Shown in pieces: positions 42,300 through 49,780 of a stretch of 64,000 nucleotides of DNA; the stretch's first letter is position 1, and each line of letters opens with the position of its first letter. Made by a program: the position numbers and the translations under genes. Source of the stretch: Thalassobaculum litoreum DSM 18839 (GTDB lineage: Bacteria; Pseudomonadota; Alphaproteobacteria; Thalassobaculales; Thalassobaculaceae); NCBI RefSeq assembly GCF_900102465.1, contig NZ_FNBW01000001.1, positions 124,557-188,556 on the forward strand, read 5' to 3'. The notes under the pieces were generated by a model that was not told the DNA's origin, ran no database searches, and saw only the letters and a program-made list of their open reading frames with translations.

Positions 42300-42935
42300 T
42301 CAGACCGCGTATTTGTCGGCAAAGGCCTCTGCCTCGAGCGACCGGAAGTCCTCCATGCGCTCGCGCAGCAGGTCGTGGCTCCAGTCCCACCAGGCGATCG
42401 CGCGCAGCTTCTCCTCCGCCGCCTCCGACACCCGGCGGCGCAGGACGCGGGCCGGGTTGCCGACGACGATGGTGTAGGCCGGCACGTCCTTGGTGACGAT
42501 GGCGCCGGAGCCGATGATGGCACCGTCGCCGACGCTCACCCCAGCCATGATCACCGCGCCGTGGCCGATCCAGGTGTCATGGCCGATGGTGCAGTGATGG
42601 TCGCGGCGCCAGTCGAAGAACTCTCCGTCATCCTCGCCCAGGTCGTAGGAGGCCGAGCGGTACATGAAGTGGTGCAGGCTGGCCCGCCAGTGCGGGTGGT
42701 TGCCCGGGTTGATGCGGGTGTGGGAGGCGATGTTCGCGAACTTGCCGACCGTGGTGTAGATGATCTGGCTGTCGGAGACGACGTAGCTGTAGTCGCCGAA
42801 GCTGCTCTCCATCACGCTGGTGCGCGCACCGACCTCGGTCCAGGCGCCGAAGGTGCTGTCCTGCACATGGGCCTCAGGATGGATCAGCGGGCCGTCGGCT
42901 TTCAGCTTCTTCGGGCTCGGTTTCAGGGCGTCCAT
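42300..42935 (-). CDS. Hexapeptide-repeat transferase of the phosphonate cluster (phn_thr family)
   Basis: A 211-residue left-handed beta-helix (LbH) acyltransferase of the kind found only within phn clusters (TIGR03308 type). PLIHPEAHVQDSTFGAWTEVGARTSV begins the helix, with SHTRINPGNHPHWRAS in the excursion loop. TWIGHGAVIMAGVSVGDGAIIGSGAIVTKDVPAYTIVVGNPARVL is the CAT/xenobiotic acetyltransferase core. It might acetylate aminophosphonates as PhnO does in other species (inference). ATG 42935 shares one base with the phnM stop (TGATG). Confidence 0.88.
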   Translation of the reverse strand: MDALKPSPKKLKADGPLIHPEAHVQDSTFGAWTEVGARTSVMESSFGDYSYVVSDSQIIYTTVGKFANIASHTRINPGNHPHWRASLHHFMYRSASYDLGEDDGEFFDWRRDHHCTIGHDTWIGHGAVIMAGVSVGDGAIIGSGAIVTKDVPAYTIVVGNPARVLRRRVSEAAEEKLRAIAWWDWSHDLLRERMEDFRSLEAEAFADKYAV

Positions 42936-44080
42936 CACAGCACCCGCATCCCTTCGCGCCAAACCCGCCGTACCGCCGGCACCCCGTCCGGCAGGGCCCT
43001 GAAGCGCACCAAGTCGGCGCGCTTACCCGAAGCGATCCGGCCCCGGTCGTCCATGCCCACCATATCCGCGGGATTGCCGGTGACCGTCGCCAGCGCCTTC
43101 GGGAGCGCGATGCCGTGCTGGCTGGTCAGCAGCAGCGCGCCGTGCAGCAGGCTCGCCGGCACGTAGTCGCTGGACAGGGCGTCGAGTACGCCGGCCTCGG
43201 CCAAGTCGCCGGCAGAGACGTTGCCGGAATGGGAGCCGCCGCGGACCACGTTCGGCCCGCCCATGATGGTGCGCAGGCCCTTGGCGTGGGCCGCCTTGGC
43301 GGCTTCCATGGTGGTGGGGAACTCGCTGATGGTCAGGCCCATCTCCGCCGCTTCGTCGACATGCTCGACGGTGGCGTCGTCATGGCTGGCGATCGGATAG
43401 CCGGCCTCGCGCGCCATTTCCACCAGGATCCGGCGGTGCTTGTCGGAATACAGCGCCTGGGCCTCCTTGCGGTCGATGATCATCTGCTCGAAGGCGGCAT
43501 CGTCCAGGTGGTGGCGGCCCTTGTAGTAGACCCGCAGCTTTTCCAGGTTCACGAACTGGCGCTGGCCGGGGGTGTGGTCCATGAGCGAGACCAGCTTCAC
43601 CAGCGGGTCGTTCTTAAACGGCTCGAACAGGGTCAGGACGTCCTTGTGCGCCACCTCGCAGCGCATGTGCAGGTGGTGGTCGGCGCGCAGCAGCCCGTCG
43701 GCCCGGAAGGCGTGGATCGCCTCGGAGGATTCCCGCACCAGATAGTCGCGCACGTCTTCGCTCAGCGTGCCGCCGACGGCGATGGCGTCGAGCACGGTGG
43801 TGATGCCGGAGGCGACCACCTGGGCGTCATGGGCGAGCAGGGCCGAGGAGGTCGGCCATTTGACCTTCGGGCGCGGCTGGACGTGCTTCTCCAGGTTGTC
43901 GGTATGCAGCTCCACCAGCCCGGCGCAGAGGTAGTCGCCCTCCAGGTCCTCGGCGGCCGTGGTGCCGGTGCCGCCGTTGCTCACATCGGCGATGCGGCCG
44001 TTCTCGATGCGGAGGGTGCCGTGGACGATCTCGTCGTCGAGAACGATCTGCGCGTTGGTCAGGGTGAGGGCGTGGTTCAT
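42935..44080 (-). CDS. phnM: Alpha-D-ribose 1-methylphosphonate 5-triphosphate diphosphatase PhnM
   Basis: A 381-residue amidohydrolase-superfamily enzyme that removes pyrophosphate from RPnTP to give RPnP, the PhnJ substrate. AGLVELHTDNLEKHVQPRP is the PhnM metal-site signature. ASGITTVLDAIAVGGT, HHLHMRCEVAH, SLMDHTPGQRQF and ASHDDATVEHV are further conserved blocks. ATG 44080 overlaps the phnL stop (ATGA). Confidence 0.96.
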   Translation of the reverse strand: MNHALTLTNAQIVLDDEIVHGTLRIENGRIADVSNGGTGTTAAEDLEGDYLCAGLVELHTDNLEKHVQPRPKVKWPTSSALLAHDAQVVASGITTVLDAIAVGGTLSEDVRDYLVRESSEAIHAFRADGLLRADHHLHMRCEVAHKDVLTLFEPFKNDPLVKLVSLMDHTPGQRQFVNLEKLRVYYKGRHHLDDAAFEQMIIDRKEAQALYSDKHRRILVEMAREAGYPIASHDDATVEHVDEAAEMGLTISEFPTTMEAAKAAHAKGLRTIMGGPNVVRGGSHSGNVSAGDLAEAGVLDALSSDYVPASLLHGALLLTSQHGIALPKALATVTGNPADMVGMDDRGRIASGKRADLVRFRALPDGVPAVRRVWREGMRVL

Positions 44081-44790
44081 GCGGCCTGTCTCGCTTCGGT
44101 GACGTCGTAGGACCGGGTGCCGACGGCGGCGCGCACCTCGGCATCGTGGAAGATCCCGATGATCGCGGCGCCGCGGCCCTTGGCCTCGTTGATCAGCGCG
44201 ATCACGGTCTCGCGGTTGTCCTTGTCCAGCGAGGCGGTCGGCTCGTCCAGCAGCAGAATCGGGTAGTCCTGCACGAAGGTCATGGCGATGTTCACCCGCT
44301 GCTGCTCGCCGCCGGAGAAGGTGGAGGGCGGCAGCGACCAGAGCGCCTCGGGAATGCGCAGACGGGCGAGGATCGTTTCGGCGCGCTTGCGGGCGGCCTC
44401 CTCGGTCAGGCCCTGTCCGATCAGCGGCTCGCTGACCAGATCCAGGGTCGCGACGCGTGGGATCACCCGCAGGAACTGGCTGACATAGCCCAGCGTGTCG
44501 CGGCGGACCTCCATGATCTGGAACGGGCGGGCGGCGCAGAGATCGACCCAGGCCTCGCCGTGGCGCACGTAGATCGACCCCGCCTGCGGCTTGTAGTTGG
44601 CGTAGAGCGAGCGCAGCAGGGTCGATTTGCCGGAGCCGGAGGGACCGGCGAGGATCACGCATTCGCCCTGGCGGGCGGTGAACTCCACCTTCTCGAACAC
44701 GTCGATCTTCACCCCGCCCTGATTGTGCAGGACGAAATGCTTCGACAGGCCCTGGGCATGGAGCATCACGGTGTCGTCGAACTGGGTCAT
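44077..44790 (-). CDS. phnL: C-P lyase complex ABC-type subunit PhnL
   Basis: A 237-residue ABC-type protein. Walker A LAGPSGSGKSTLLRSLY, signature FSGGEQQRVNIAM, Walker B ILLLDEPTASLD. LSKHFVLHNQGGVKIDVFEKV and RRDTLGYVSQFLRVIPRV are PhnL-typical. It has no permease partner; with PhnK it associates with the PhnGHIJ core. It starts four bases after the phnK stop and overlaps phnM by four bases. Confidence 0.96.
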   Translation of the reverse strand: MTQFDDTVMLHAQGLSKHFVLHNQGGVKIDVFEKVEFTARQGECVILAGPSGSGKSTLLRSLYANYKPQAGSIYVRHGEAWVDLCAARPFQIMEVRRDTLGYVSQFLRVIPRVATLDLVSEPLIGQGLTEEAARKRAETILARLRIPEALWSLPPSTFSGGEQQRVNIAMTFVQDYPILLLDEPTASLDKDNRETVIALINEAKGRGAAIIGIFHDAEVRAAVGTRSYDVTEARQAA

Positions 44791-44794
44791 GGCA

Positions 44795-45592
44795 TCACAC
44801 CGGAAGGATCGAGGAGACGAGGAGCTGGGTGTAGGGGTGCTGCGGGTCGTCGAGCACCTGGTCGGTCAGGCCGCTCTCCACCACGTTGCCACCCTTCATC
44901 ACCATCAGCCGGTGCGACAACAGCCGCACCACGCCGAGATCGTGGGTCACGATCACGCAGGCGATGCCGAGGGTCCGCACCAGGCCGCGCACCAGGTCGA
45001 GCAGGCGGGCCTGCACCGACACGTCGAGGCCGGAGGTCGGCTCGTCCATGAACACCAGCCGCGGCTTGGTCACCAGGTTGCGGGCGATCTGCAGGCGCTG
45101 CTGCATGCCGCCGGAGAAGGTGTGCGGCATGTCGTCGATACGGCCGATATCCATCTCCACCCGCTCCAGCCAGTCGACCGCCTCCGACCGGATATGGCCG
45201 TAATGCCGGTCGCCGATCGCCATCAGCCGCTCGCCCACATTGGCGCCGGCGGAGACCCGCATGCGCAAGCCGTCGCGCGGGTTCTGATAGACGATGCCCC
45301 AGTCGGTGCGCATCAGCAGACGTCGGCGCGCCTCGCTCATGCGGAACAGGTCGATCAGCCCGGCGTCGCGGGTCTCGTATTCCACCGAGCCTTCGGTCGG
45401 CTCCATCTGGCCGGAGACGCATTTCAGCAGGGTGGTCTTGCCGGAGCCGGACTCCCCGACGATGCCGAGCACCTCGCCCGGATACAGGTCGAAGGACACG
45501 TCGCGGCAGCCGATATGCGGGCCGTAGCGATGGGTCAGCCCGCGCACCTGCAGCAGCGGGTCGGGCATCCGGAAAGCGGGGGCGGCGGTCAT
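44795..45592 (-). CDS. phnK: C-P lyase complex ABC-type subunit PhnK
   Basis: A 265-residue ABC-type protein related to oligopeptide ATPases. Walker A GIVGESGSGKTTLL, Q-loop GIVYQNPRDGLRMRVSAGANVGERLM, signature FSGGMQQRLQIARNL, Walker B LVFMDEPTSGLD, H-loop VIVTHDLG. In E. coli PhnK docks on PhnJ. ATG 45592 overlaps the phnJ stop (ATGA); the longer frame through phnJ is not used. Confidence 0.96.
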   Translation of the reverse strand: MTAAPAFRMPDPLLQVRGLTHRYGPHIGCRDVSFDLYPGEVLGIVGESGSGKTTLLKCVSGQMEPTEGSVEYETRDAGLIDLFRMSEARRRLLMRTDWGIVYQNPRDGLRMRVSAGANVGERLMAIGDRHYGHIRSEAVDWLERVEMDIGRIDDMPHTFSGGMQQRLQIARNLVTKPRLVFMDEPTSGLDVSVQARLLDLVRGLVRTLGIACVIVTHDLGVVRLLSHRLMVMKGGNVVESGLTDQVLDDPQHPYTQLLVSSILPV

Positions 45593-46584
45593 TGCTTGTC
45601 TCCTGCGGGCTCGTCTCCTGCGGGCTCGTCTCCTGCCGGCGCGTCTCCTGCGGGGATCTGGTTGCGCGCGGCATAGGCGGGGTCGCCGCCGTCGCCCACA
45701 TGGCCGGCCTCGCGGCGCTGCTCGCAGTAGTCGCTGTCGGAGCAGACGTACATCTTGCCGCCCTTGTCGTCGGTCACGACCTCGTCCAGGTAGCTGTCGC
45801 CGGCGCCGCAGAGCGCGCAGCACTGGTCCCAGGTCTCGATGGTGAAGGGGTGATCCTCGAAATCCAGAGACTTCACCCGTGTATAGGGCGGCACCGCGTA
45901 GATCCGCTTCTCCCGCCCGGCGCCGAAGAGCTGCAGGGCCGGCATCCGGTCCATCTTCGGGTTGTCGAATTTCGGGATCGGGCTCGGTGACATCACGTAG
46001 CGGCCGTTCACCTTGACCGGGTAGTTGTAGGACTTGGTGATGCGGCCGTACTTGGCGATGTCCTCGTAGAGGCTCACATGCATCGCGCCGTATTCCTCCA
46101 GCGCATGCATCTTGCGGGTCTCGGTCTCGCGCGGCTCCAGCCAGCGCAGGGGTTCCGGGATCGGCACCTGATAGACCAGGATCTGATCCTCGCTCAGCGG
46201 CGTCTCCGGGATGCGATGGCGGGTCTGGATCACCGAGGCCTCCACCGTCTTCTCCGTCGTCGCCACGCCGGCGGTCTTGGCGAAGAAGCTGCGGATGTTC
46301 ACGGCGTTGGTGGTGTCGTCGGCGCCCTGGTCGATGACCTTCAGGGTGTCGTCCGGTCCGATCACGGCGGCGGTGACCTGGATGCCGCCGGTGCCCCAGC
46401 CGTAGGGCAGCGGCATCTCGCGCGAGCCGAAGGGCACCTGATAGCCGGGGACGGCCACGCCCTTGAGGATCGCGCGGCGGATCATCCGCTTCGTCTGCTC
46501 GTCCAGATACGCGAAGTTGTAGCCGGTCGCGGCGCGCGTCTCGGCGGCGGCGGTGCGGCTCGGGTGGTCGATCACGTCAGCCAT
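45589..46584 (-). CDS. phnJ: Carbon-phosphorus lyase radical-SAM subunit PhnJ
   Basis: A 331-residue catalytic subunit that cleaves the C-P bond of ribosyl methylphosphonate phosphate. The [4Fe-4S] cysteines are C256-x2-C259-x21-C281 with C287 after a further five residues, in DQCCALCG, MYVCSDSDYC. YNFAYLDEQTKRMIRRAILKG and VPFGSREMPLPYGWGTGG are family blocks. The C-terminus ends in four copies of PAGD(A/E/K), encoded by a 15-base tandem repeat. ATG 46584 has GAGGA eight bases upstream; an alternative ATG at 46599 overlaps the phnI stop as ATGA. Confidence 0.97.
   Translation of the reverse strand: MADVIDHPSRTAAAETRAATGYNFAYLDEQTKRMIRRAILKGVAVPGYQVPFGSREMPLPYGWGTGGIQVTAAVIGPDDTLKVIDQGADDTTNAVNIRSFFAKTAGVATTEKTVEASVIQTRHRIPETPLSEDQILVYQVPIPEPLRWLEPRETETRKMHALEEYGAMHVSLYEDIAKYGRITKSYNYPVKVNGRYVMSPSPIPKFDNPKMDRMPALQLFGAGREKRIYAVPPYTRVKSLDFEDHPFTIETWDQCCALCGAGDSYLDEVVTDDKGGKMYVCSDSDYCEQRREAGHVGDGGDPAYAARNQIPAGDAPAGDEPAGDEPAGDKQ
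45596..45655. repeat. 15-base tandem repeat in the phnJ 3' end (four units)
   Basis: Four head-to-tail 15-mers (45596-45610, 45611-45625, 45626-45640, 45641-45655), core CGTCTCCTGCGGGCT, encode PAGDA, PAGDE, PAGDE, PAGDK on the minus strand. The unit length is a multiple of three, so copy changes keep the phnJ frame and its ATGA junction with phnK. Confidence 0.9.
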
Positions 46585-46595
46585 TCTTCTAATCC

Positions 46596-47705
46596 TCATT
46601 CCGCCGCGTCGGAGACGGTGTCGCTGTCTTCCGCGCGTTGCTCGAACGCTTTGCGCAGGGCCCGCACGGTGACCAGCTCGGCCTGGAAGTCGACGTAGTG
46701 CGGCAGCTTCAGGTGCTGCACGAAGCCGGACGCCTCCACATTGTCGGAATGGGCCATGACGAACTCCTCGTCCTGGGCCGGGGCGTCGATGTGTTCGTCG
46801 AACTCGCGCGCCCGCAACGCCCGGTCGACCAGCGCCATGGACATCGCCTTGCGCTCGCAATGGCCGAAGGTCAGGCCGTAGCCCTGGGTGAACTGCGGCG
46901 GCTGGGTGGCCGAGCCCTTGAACTGGTTGATCATCTGGCACTCGGTCACGGTGATCTCGCCGATCTCGATCGGGAAGCCGAGCTCCTCCGGCGCGAATTC
47001 GACCGCGACCTCGCCCATGCGGATCTCGCCGGCGAAGGGGTGGTTGTTGCCGTAGCCGCGCTGGGTCGAGTAGCCGAGCGCCAGCAGGAAGCCCTCGTCG
47101 CCGCGCGCCAGGTTCTGCAATCGGGCGGCACGCTCGGCCGGATAGCGCGGCGAATTGCGGGTCAGATCGACGACCGGGGCGTTCGGATGGTCCGGCTGCT
47201 CGGTCTCGATCAGGCCTTCGTAGTTCAGGATTTCGGTGACCCTGGGCATGCCGCCTTCGACGGGCGCCTCGGCGATCTCGGCGGCCGGCCGGTTGTCGCC
47301 GGCGGCCAGCGCGAAATCGAGCAGCCGGTGGGTGTAGTCGAAGCTCGGCCCCAGCACCTGGCCGCCCGGCAGATCCTTGTAGGTGGCGGAGATCCGGCGG
47401 CGCACGTTCATCTCGGCGGTGTCGATCGGCTCGCCGTCGCCGAAACGGGGCAGGGTGGTGCGGTAGGCGCGCAGCAGGAAGATCGCCTCCTGCAGATCGC
47501 CGCGTGCCTGCTTGATCGCCAGCGCGGCCAGTTCGGGATCGTAGAGCGAGCCCTCGGTCATCACCCGGTCGACGGCGAGGCTCATCTGCTCGCGGATCTG
47601 ATCGAGGCTGAGCTCCGGGACCTTGGGGTTGCCCCGGCGCTCCTCGGCCAGCAGCTTCTGGGAATTCGCGATGGCCTTCTCGCCACCCTTGACGGCGACA
47701 TACAT
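46596..47705 (-). CDS. phnI: C-P lyase core subunit PhnI
   Basis: A 369-residue PhnI, the nucleosidase-like core subunit that, with PhnGHL, makes ribose methylphosphonate triphosphate from ATP and the phosphonate. MYVAVKGGEKAIANSQKLL, QIREQMSLAVDRVMTEGSLY, LLRAYRTTLPRFG, GFLLALGYSTQRGYGNNHPFAGEIR, ECQMINQF and VMAHSDNVEASGFVQHLKLPHYVDFQAEL are characteristic. It starts three bases after the phnH stop. Confidence 0.97.
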   Translation of the reverse strand: MYVAVKGGEKAIANSQKLLAEERRGNPKVPELSLDQIREQMSLAVDRVMTEGSLYDPELAALAIKQARGDLQEAIFLLRAYRTTLPRFGDGEPIDTAEMNVRRRISATYKDLPGGQVLGPSFDYTHRLLDFALAAGDNRPAAEIAEAPVEGGMPRVTEILNYEGLIETEQPDHPNAPVVDLTRNSPRYPAERAARLQNLARGDEGFLLALGYSTQRGYGNNHPFAGEIRMGEVAVEFAPEELGFPIEIGEITVTECQMINQFKGSATQPPQFTQGYGLTFGHCERKAMSMALVDRALRAREFDEHIDAPAQDEEFVMAHSDNVEASGFVQHLKLPHYVDFQAELVTVRALRKAFEQRAEDSDTVSDAAE

Positions 47706-47708
47706 GGC

Positions 47709-48305
47709 TCAGGCCTCCGTGACGGTGGTGGTGCGGGGCAGGGCGGCGAGCGTGGCGCCGTCCACCAGGATCAGGTCGATACCGCAGGGGAACAGAACCC
47801 CGTTCTCCATCCACTCGCGCCAGACCCCGGATCGCAGGCCGGAGACGGCGAGGCGGTGGGTGTCCTCGATGCCGGGGCCGCTCAGGGTGAGACCGTCGCC
47901 GGCCGCAAGCCCGACGGTCTGGACGATCACCGTGGTCGAGGTCTCCGGATAGGCGTCGTCGCCGATCGCGAAGCCGCCAAGCGACGGCAGTTTGGCAGCC
48001 GAGGCGATGGCGAAGGCGGCCTTGGCGCGGTCGTCGACGATCGGGCAGCCACAATGGAACTTCATGAAGGTCTCCGCCGCCTGGGAGCGCAGGTCCGGCG
48101 CGATCCACAGGGGCGTGTCCTGATCCACCAGGGCGAGGCAGACCGCCGCGGTAGCCGGCGCCAGCGGGGCGGGGGGGTCTTCTAGCAGGGCGAGGGTCCG
48201 CAGCCTGCCGGGCCGCGCCATGGCGTCGAGCACGGCGCGGAACGTCGCCTGGGAATCGAGGACCGGGTCGCGGAAGCCCGGCTTGATGTCGGTCATCGGC
48301 GCCAT
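47709..48305 (-). CDS. phnH: C-P lyase core subunit PhnH
   Basis: A 198-residue PhnH. PGFRDPVLDSQATFRAVLDAMARPG is the usual N-terminus. CLALVDQDTPLWIAPDL, FHCGCPIVDDRAKAAFA and SGPGIEDTHRLAVSGL follow. It stabilises the PhnGIJ core. The start could be ATG 48305 or ATG 48296 (Met-Thr-Asp-Ile); the former is two bases from the phnG stop. Confidence 0.95.
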   Translation of the reverse strand: MAPMTDIKPGFRDPVLDSQATFRAVLDAMARPGRLRTLALLEDPPAPLAPATAAVCLALVDQDTPLWIAPDLRSQAAETFMKFHCGCPIVDDRAKAAFAIASAAKLPSLGGFAIGDDAYPETSTTVIVQTVGLAAGDGLTLSGPGIEDTHRLAVSGLRSGVWREWMENGVLFPCGIDLILVDGATLAALPRTTTVTEA

Positions 48306-48307
48306 GG

Positions 48308-48790
48308 TCAGCTCTCCCGCACGAGGGTGAAGAAATCGACCTTGGTCGATGCCGCCTTCTGGCCGCGTTCCCGCTTCGCCGCGTCCTGGCGCAGACTCAG
48401 CGGAGCGATTACCGCCCGTTCCAGCGCCTCGCGGCGCGACGGGGTCTGCATGATGGCGTCGACCACCGCTGCCAGCTCGGCGTGGCGCTTGTTGCGGCCC
48501 ATGACGTAGCCGAAGCCGACAGCCCCATAGTCGAGCTGCACGGCGCAGCGGGTGACGGTCACCTCGCCGATGTTGAAGCGAGCACCGGTGCCGCCGGCGC
48601 GGCCGCGGGCCATGACCATGCCGACCTCCGGCGCGCGGATCACCGTCCAGGCCGGCTTGGAGGGCAGGTTGTTCCAGAGCGAATCCAGATCGCCGAACTC
48701 CGCCTTGGCGAGGGCGGACATCCAGCGCTGGCGCGCGCGGCGTTCCGCACTTTGTTCCGGGGAGCAGGCTGTGGGGCGTTTCGAGGTCAT
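48308..48790 (-). CDS. phnG: C-P lyase core subunit PhnG
   Basis: A 160-residue PhnG, first gene of the lyase operon. RRARQRWMSALAKAEFGDLDSLW, RAPEVGMVMARGRAGGTGARFNIGEVTVTRC and GYVMGRNKRHAELAAVVDA are family signatures. ATG 48817 is in frame, but the PhnF-type palindrome TGTCTAGACA (48807-48816) and the promoter boxes fall over or just before it, so ATG 48790 is the more sensible start. Confidence 0.94.
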   Translation of the reverse strand: MTSKRPTACSPEQSAERRARQRWMSALAKAEFGDLDSLWNNLPSKPAWTVIRAPEVGMVMARGRAGGTGARFNIGEVTVTRCAVQLDYGAVGFGYVMGRNKRHAELAAVVDAIMQTPSRREALERAVIAPLSLRQDAAKRERGQKAASTKVDFFTLVRES

Positions 48791-48806
48791 CGACGAATTT
48801 CCAATT

Positions 48807-48816
48807 TGTCTAGACA
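48807..48816. promoter_or_regulatory. Candidate PhnF operator TGTCTAGACA
   Basis: A perfect ten-base palindrome in the phnG 5' region, facing phnF. Its GTCTAGAC core resembles sites of GntR/HutC-family repressors such as NagR (TGGTCTAGACCA) and mycobacterial PhnF (TGGTATAGACCA). It lies downstream of the candidate phnG promoter, a normal repressor position. Confidence 0.65.
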
Positions 48817-48834
48817 TCCAGACTTATTGAGCGC

Positions 48835-48863
48835 AATATGATCAACAAATCCGTGGCTGTAAA
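48835..48863 (-). promoter_or_regulatory. Candidate phnG operon promoter
   Basis: On the minus strand TTTACA (48863-48858) and CATATT (48840-48835) are 17 bases apart, giving a transcript start near 48828 and placing the TGTCTAGACA site about 12-20 bases into the transcript. The boxes match the sigma-70 consensus only in part. Confidence 0.4.
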
Positions 48864-48901
48864 GCCGTCGATGATTAAGCTTTCGTGACGGGAGGACCTG
48901 C

Positions 48902-49660
48902 GTGACCGCGATCGATCGGGATTCCGGACTGGCGGTTTGGCGGCAGATCGAGGAGACGCTCGCCGAGGAGATCCGCAGCCGTCGCTGGACGGAGGGCCAG
49001 CGGCTGCCGACGGAGGCGGAACTGTCGCAGCGCTTCGGCGTGAACCGCCACACCCTGCGCCGGGCGGTCTCGGCCCTGGTCGACCGCGGGCTGGTGCGGG
49101 TGGAGCAAGGGCGCGGCGCGTTCGTACGCGAGAACGTGCTGGAATACCTGGTCGGACAGCGCACCCGGTTCACCGAGAACGTCCGCCGCGCCAACCGGTC
49201 GGCCAGCGGCCGGCTGCTGTCCTTCAAACGGATGCGGGCGTCGAAGGATGTGGCCGAGGTTCTGCGGCTGACCCCGGGGACCGCGGTCCTGCAGGTGGAG
49301 ACGGTCAATCAGGTGGATGATCGGCCTCTGTCCGTCGGTGCCCACTGGTTTCCGGCGAAACGATTCCCGGATTTCCAGGAGGTCTACGACGCCACCCACT
49401 CCATCACCCGGGTGATGGAACATCACGGCATCCCGAACTATGCCCGCGCCGTGACCAAGGTGACGGCCCGCATGCCGGATGTGACCGAAGCCGAGGTGCT
49501 GGGACAACCGCGCAACCGTCCCGTGCTTTACGTCGAGGCGGTTAATGTCGATCCCGACGGTGTCCCGGTTCAGCTGTCCCATGTGAGATATGCCGCAGAC
49601 CGCTTCCAGATGGTGTTCGAAACTCTCTCCGAAGGCGCCAAGTACTTTGAAGGCGACTGA
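48902..49660 (+). CDS. phnF: Phosphonate metabolism regulator PhnF (GntR/HutC family)
   Basis: A 252-residue GntR-family repressor. The N-terminal winged HTH is LAEEIRSRRWTEGQRLPTEAELSQRFGVNRHTLRRAVSALVDRGL, wing VRVEQGRGAFV. The C-terminal UTRA effector domain includes RLTPGTAVLQVETVNQVDDRPLSVGAHWFPAKRF and RNRPVLYVEAVNVDPDGVPVQLSHVRYAADRFQ. GTG 48902 has GGGAGGA upstream. It is divergent from phnG; the shared region contains a palindrome it probably binds. Confidence 0.94.
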   Translation: MTAIDRDSGLAVWRQIEETLAEEIRSRRWTEGQRLPTEAELSQRFGVNRHTLRRAVSALVDRGLVRVEQGRGAFVRENVLEYLVGQRTRFTENVRRANRSASGRLLSFKRMRASKDVAEVLRLTPGTAVLQVETVNQVDDRPLSVGAHWFPAKRFPDFQEVYDATHSITRVMEHHGIPNYARAVTKVTARMPDVTEAEVLGQPRNRPVLYVEAVNVDPDGVPVQLSHVRYAADRFQMVFETLSEGAKYFEGD

Positions 49661-49780
49661 AAATGTCTGCAGTGCTGCAGGTTATGCGGTACAGTAAAAG
49701 ATAGCGTATCCTCGGCCGGATACCCGAAGATGCGCGATCCGGCCACAGCCGGGGATAGTAGGGATCCAAGGAGAAGGCGC

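Noticed and set aside
45596-45655. The short tandem repeat as a CRISPR or slipped-strand contingency locus
   Set aside because: Units are 15 bases without spacers and keep the reading frame, so neither CRISPR nor on/off phase variation applies.
45589-48108. An 839-residue frame spanning phnH-phnI into phnJ
   Set aside because: Only the last 331 codons code for PhnJ; the rest reads phnI and phnH out of frame.
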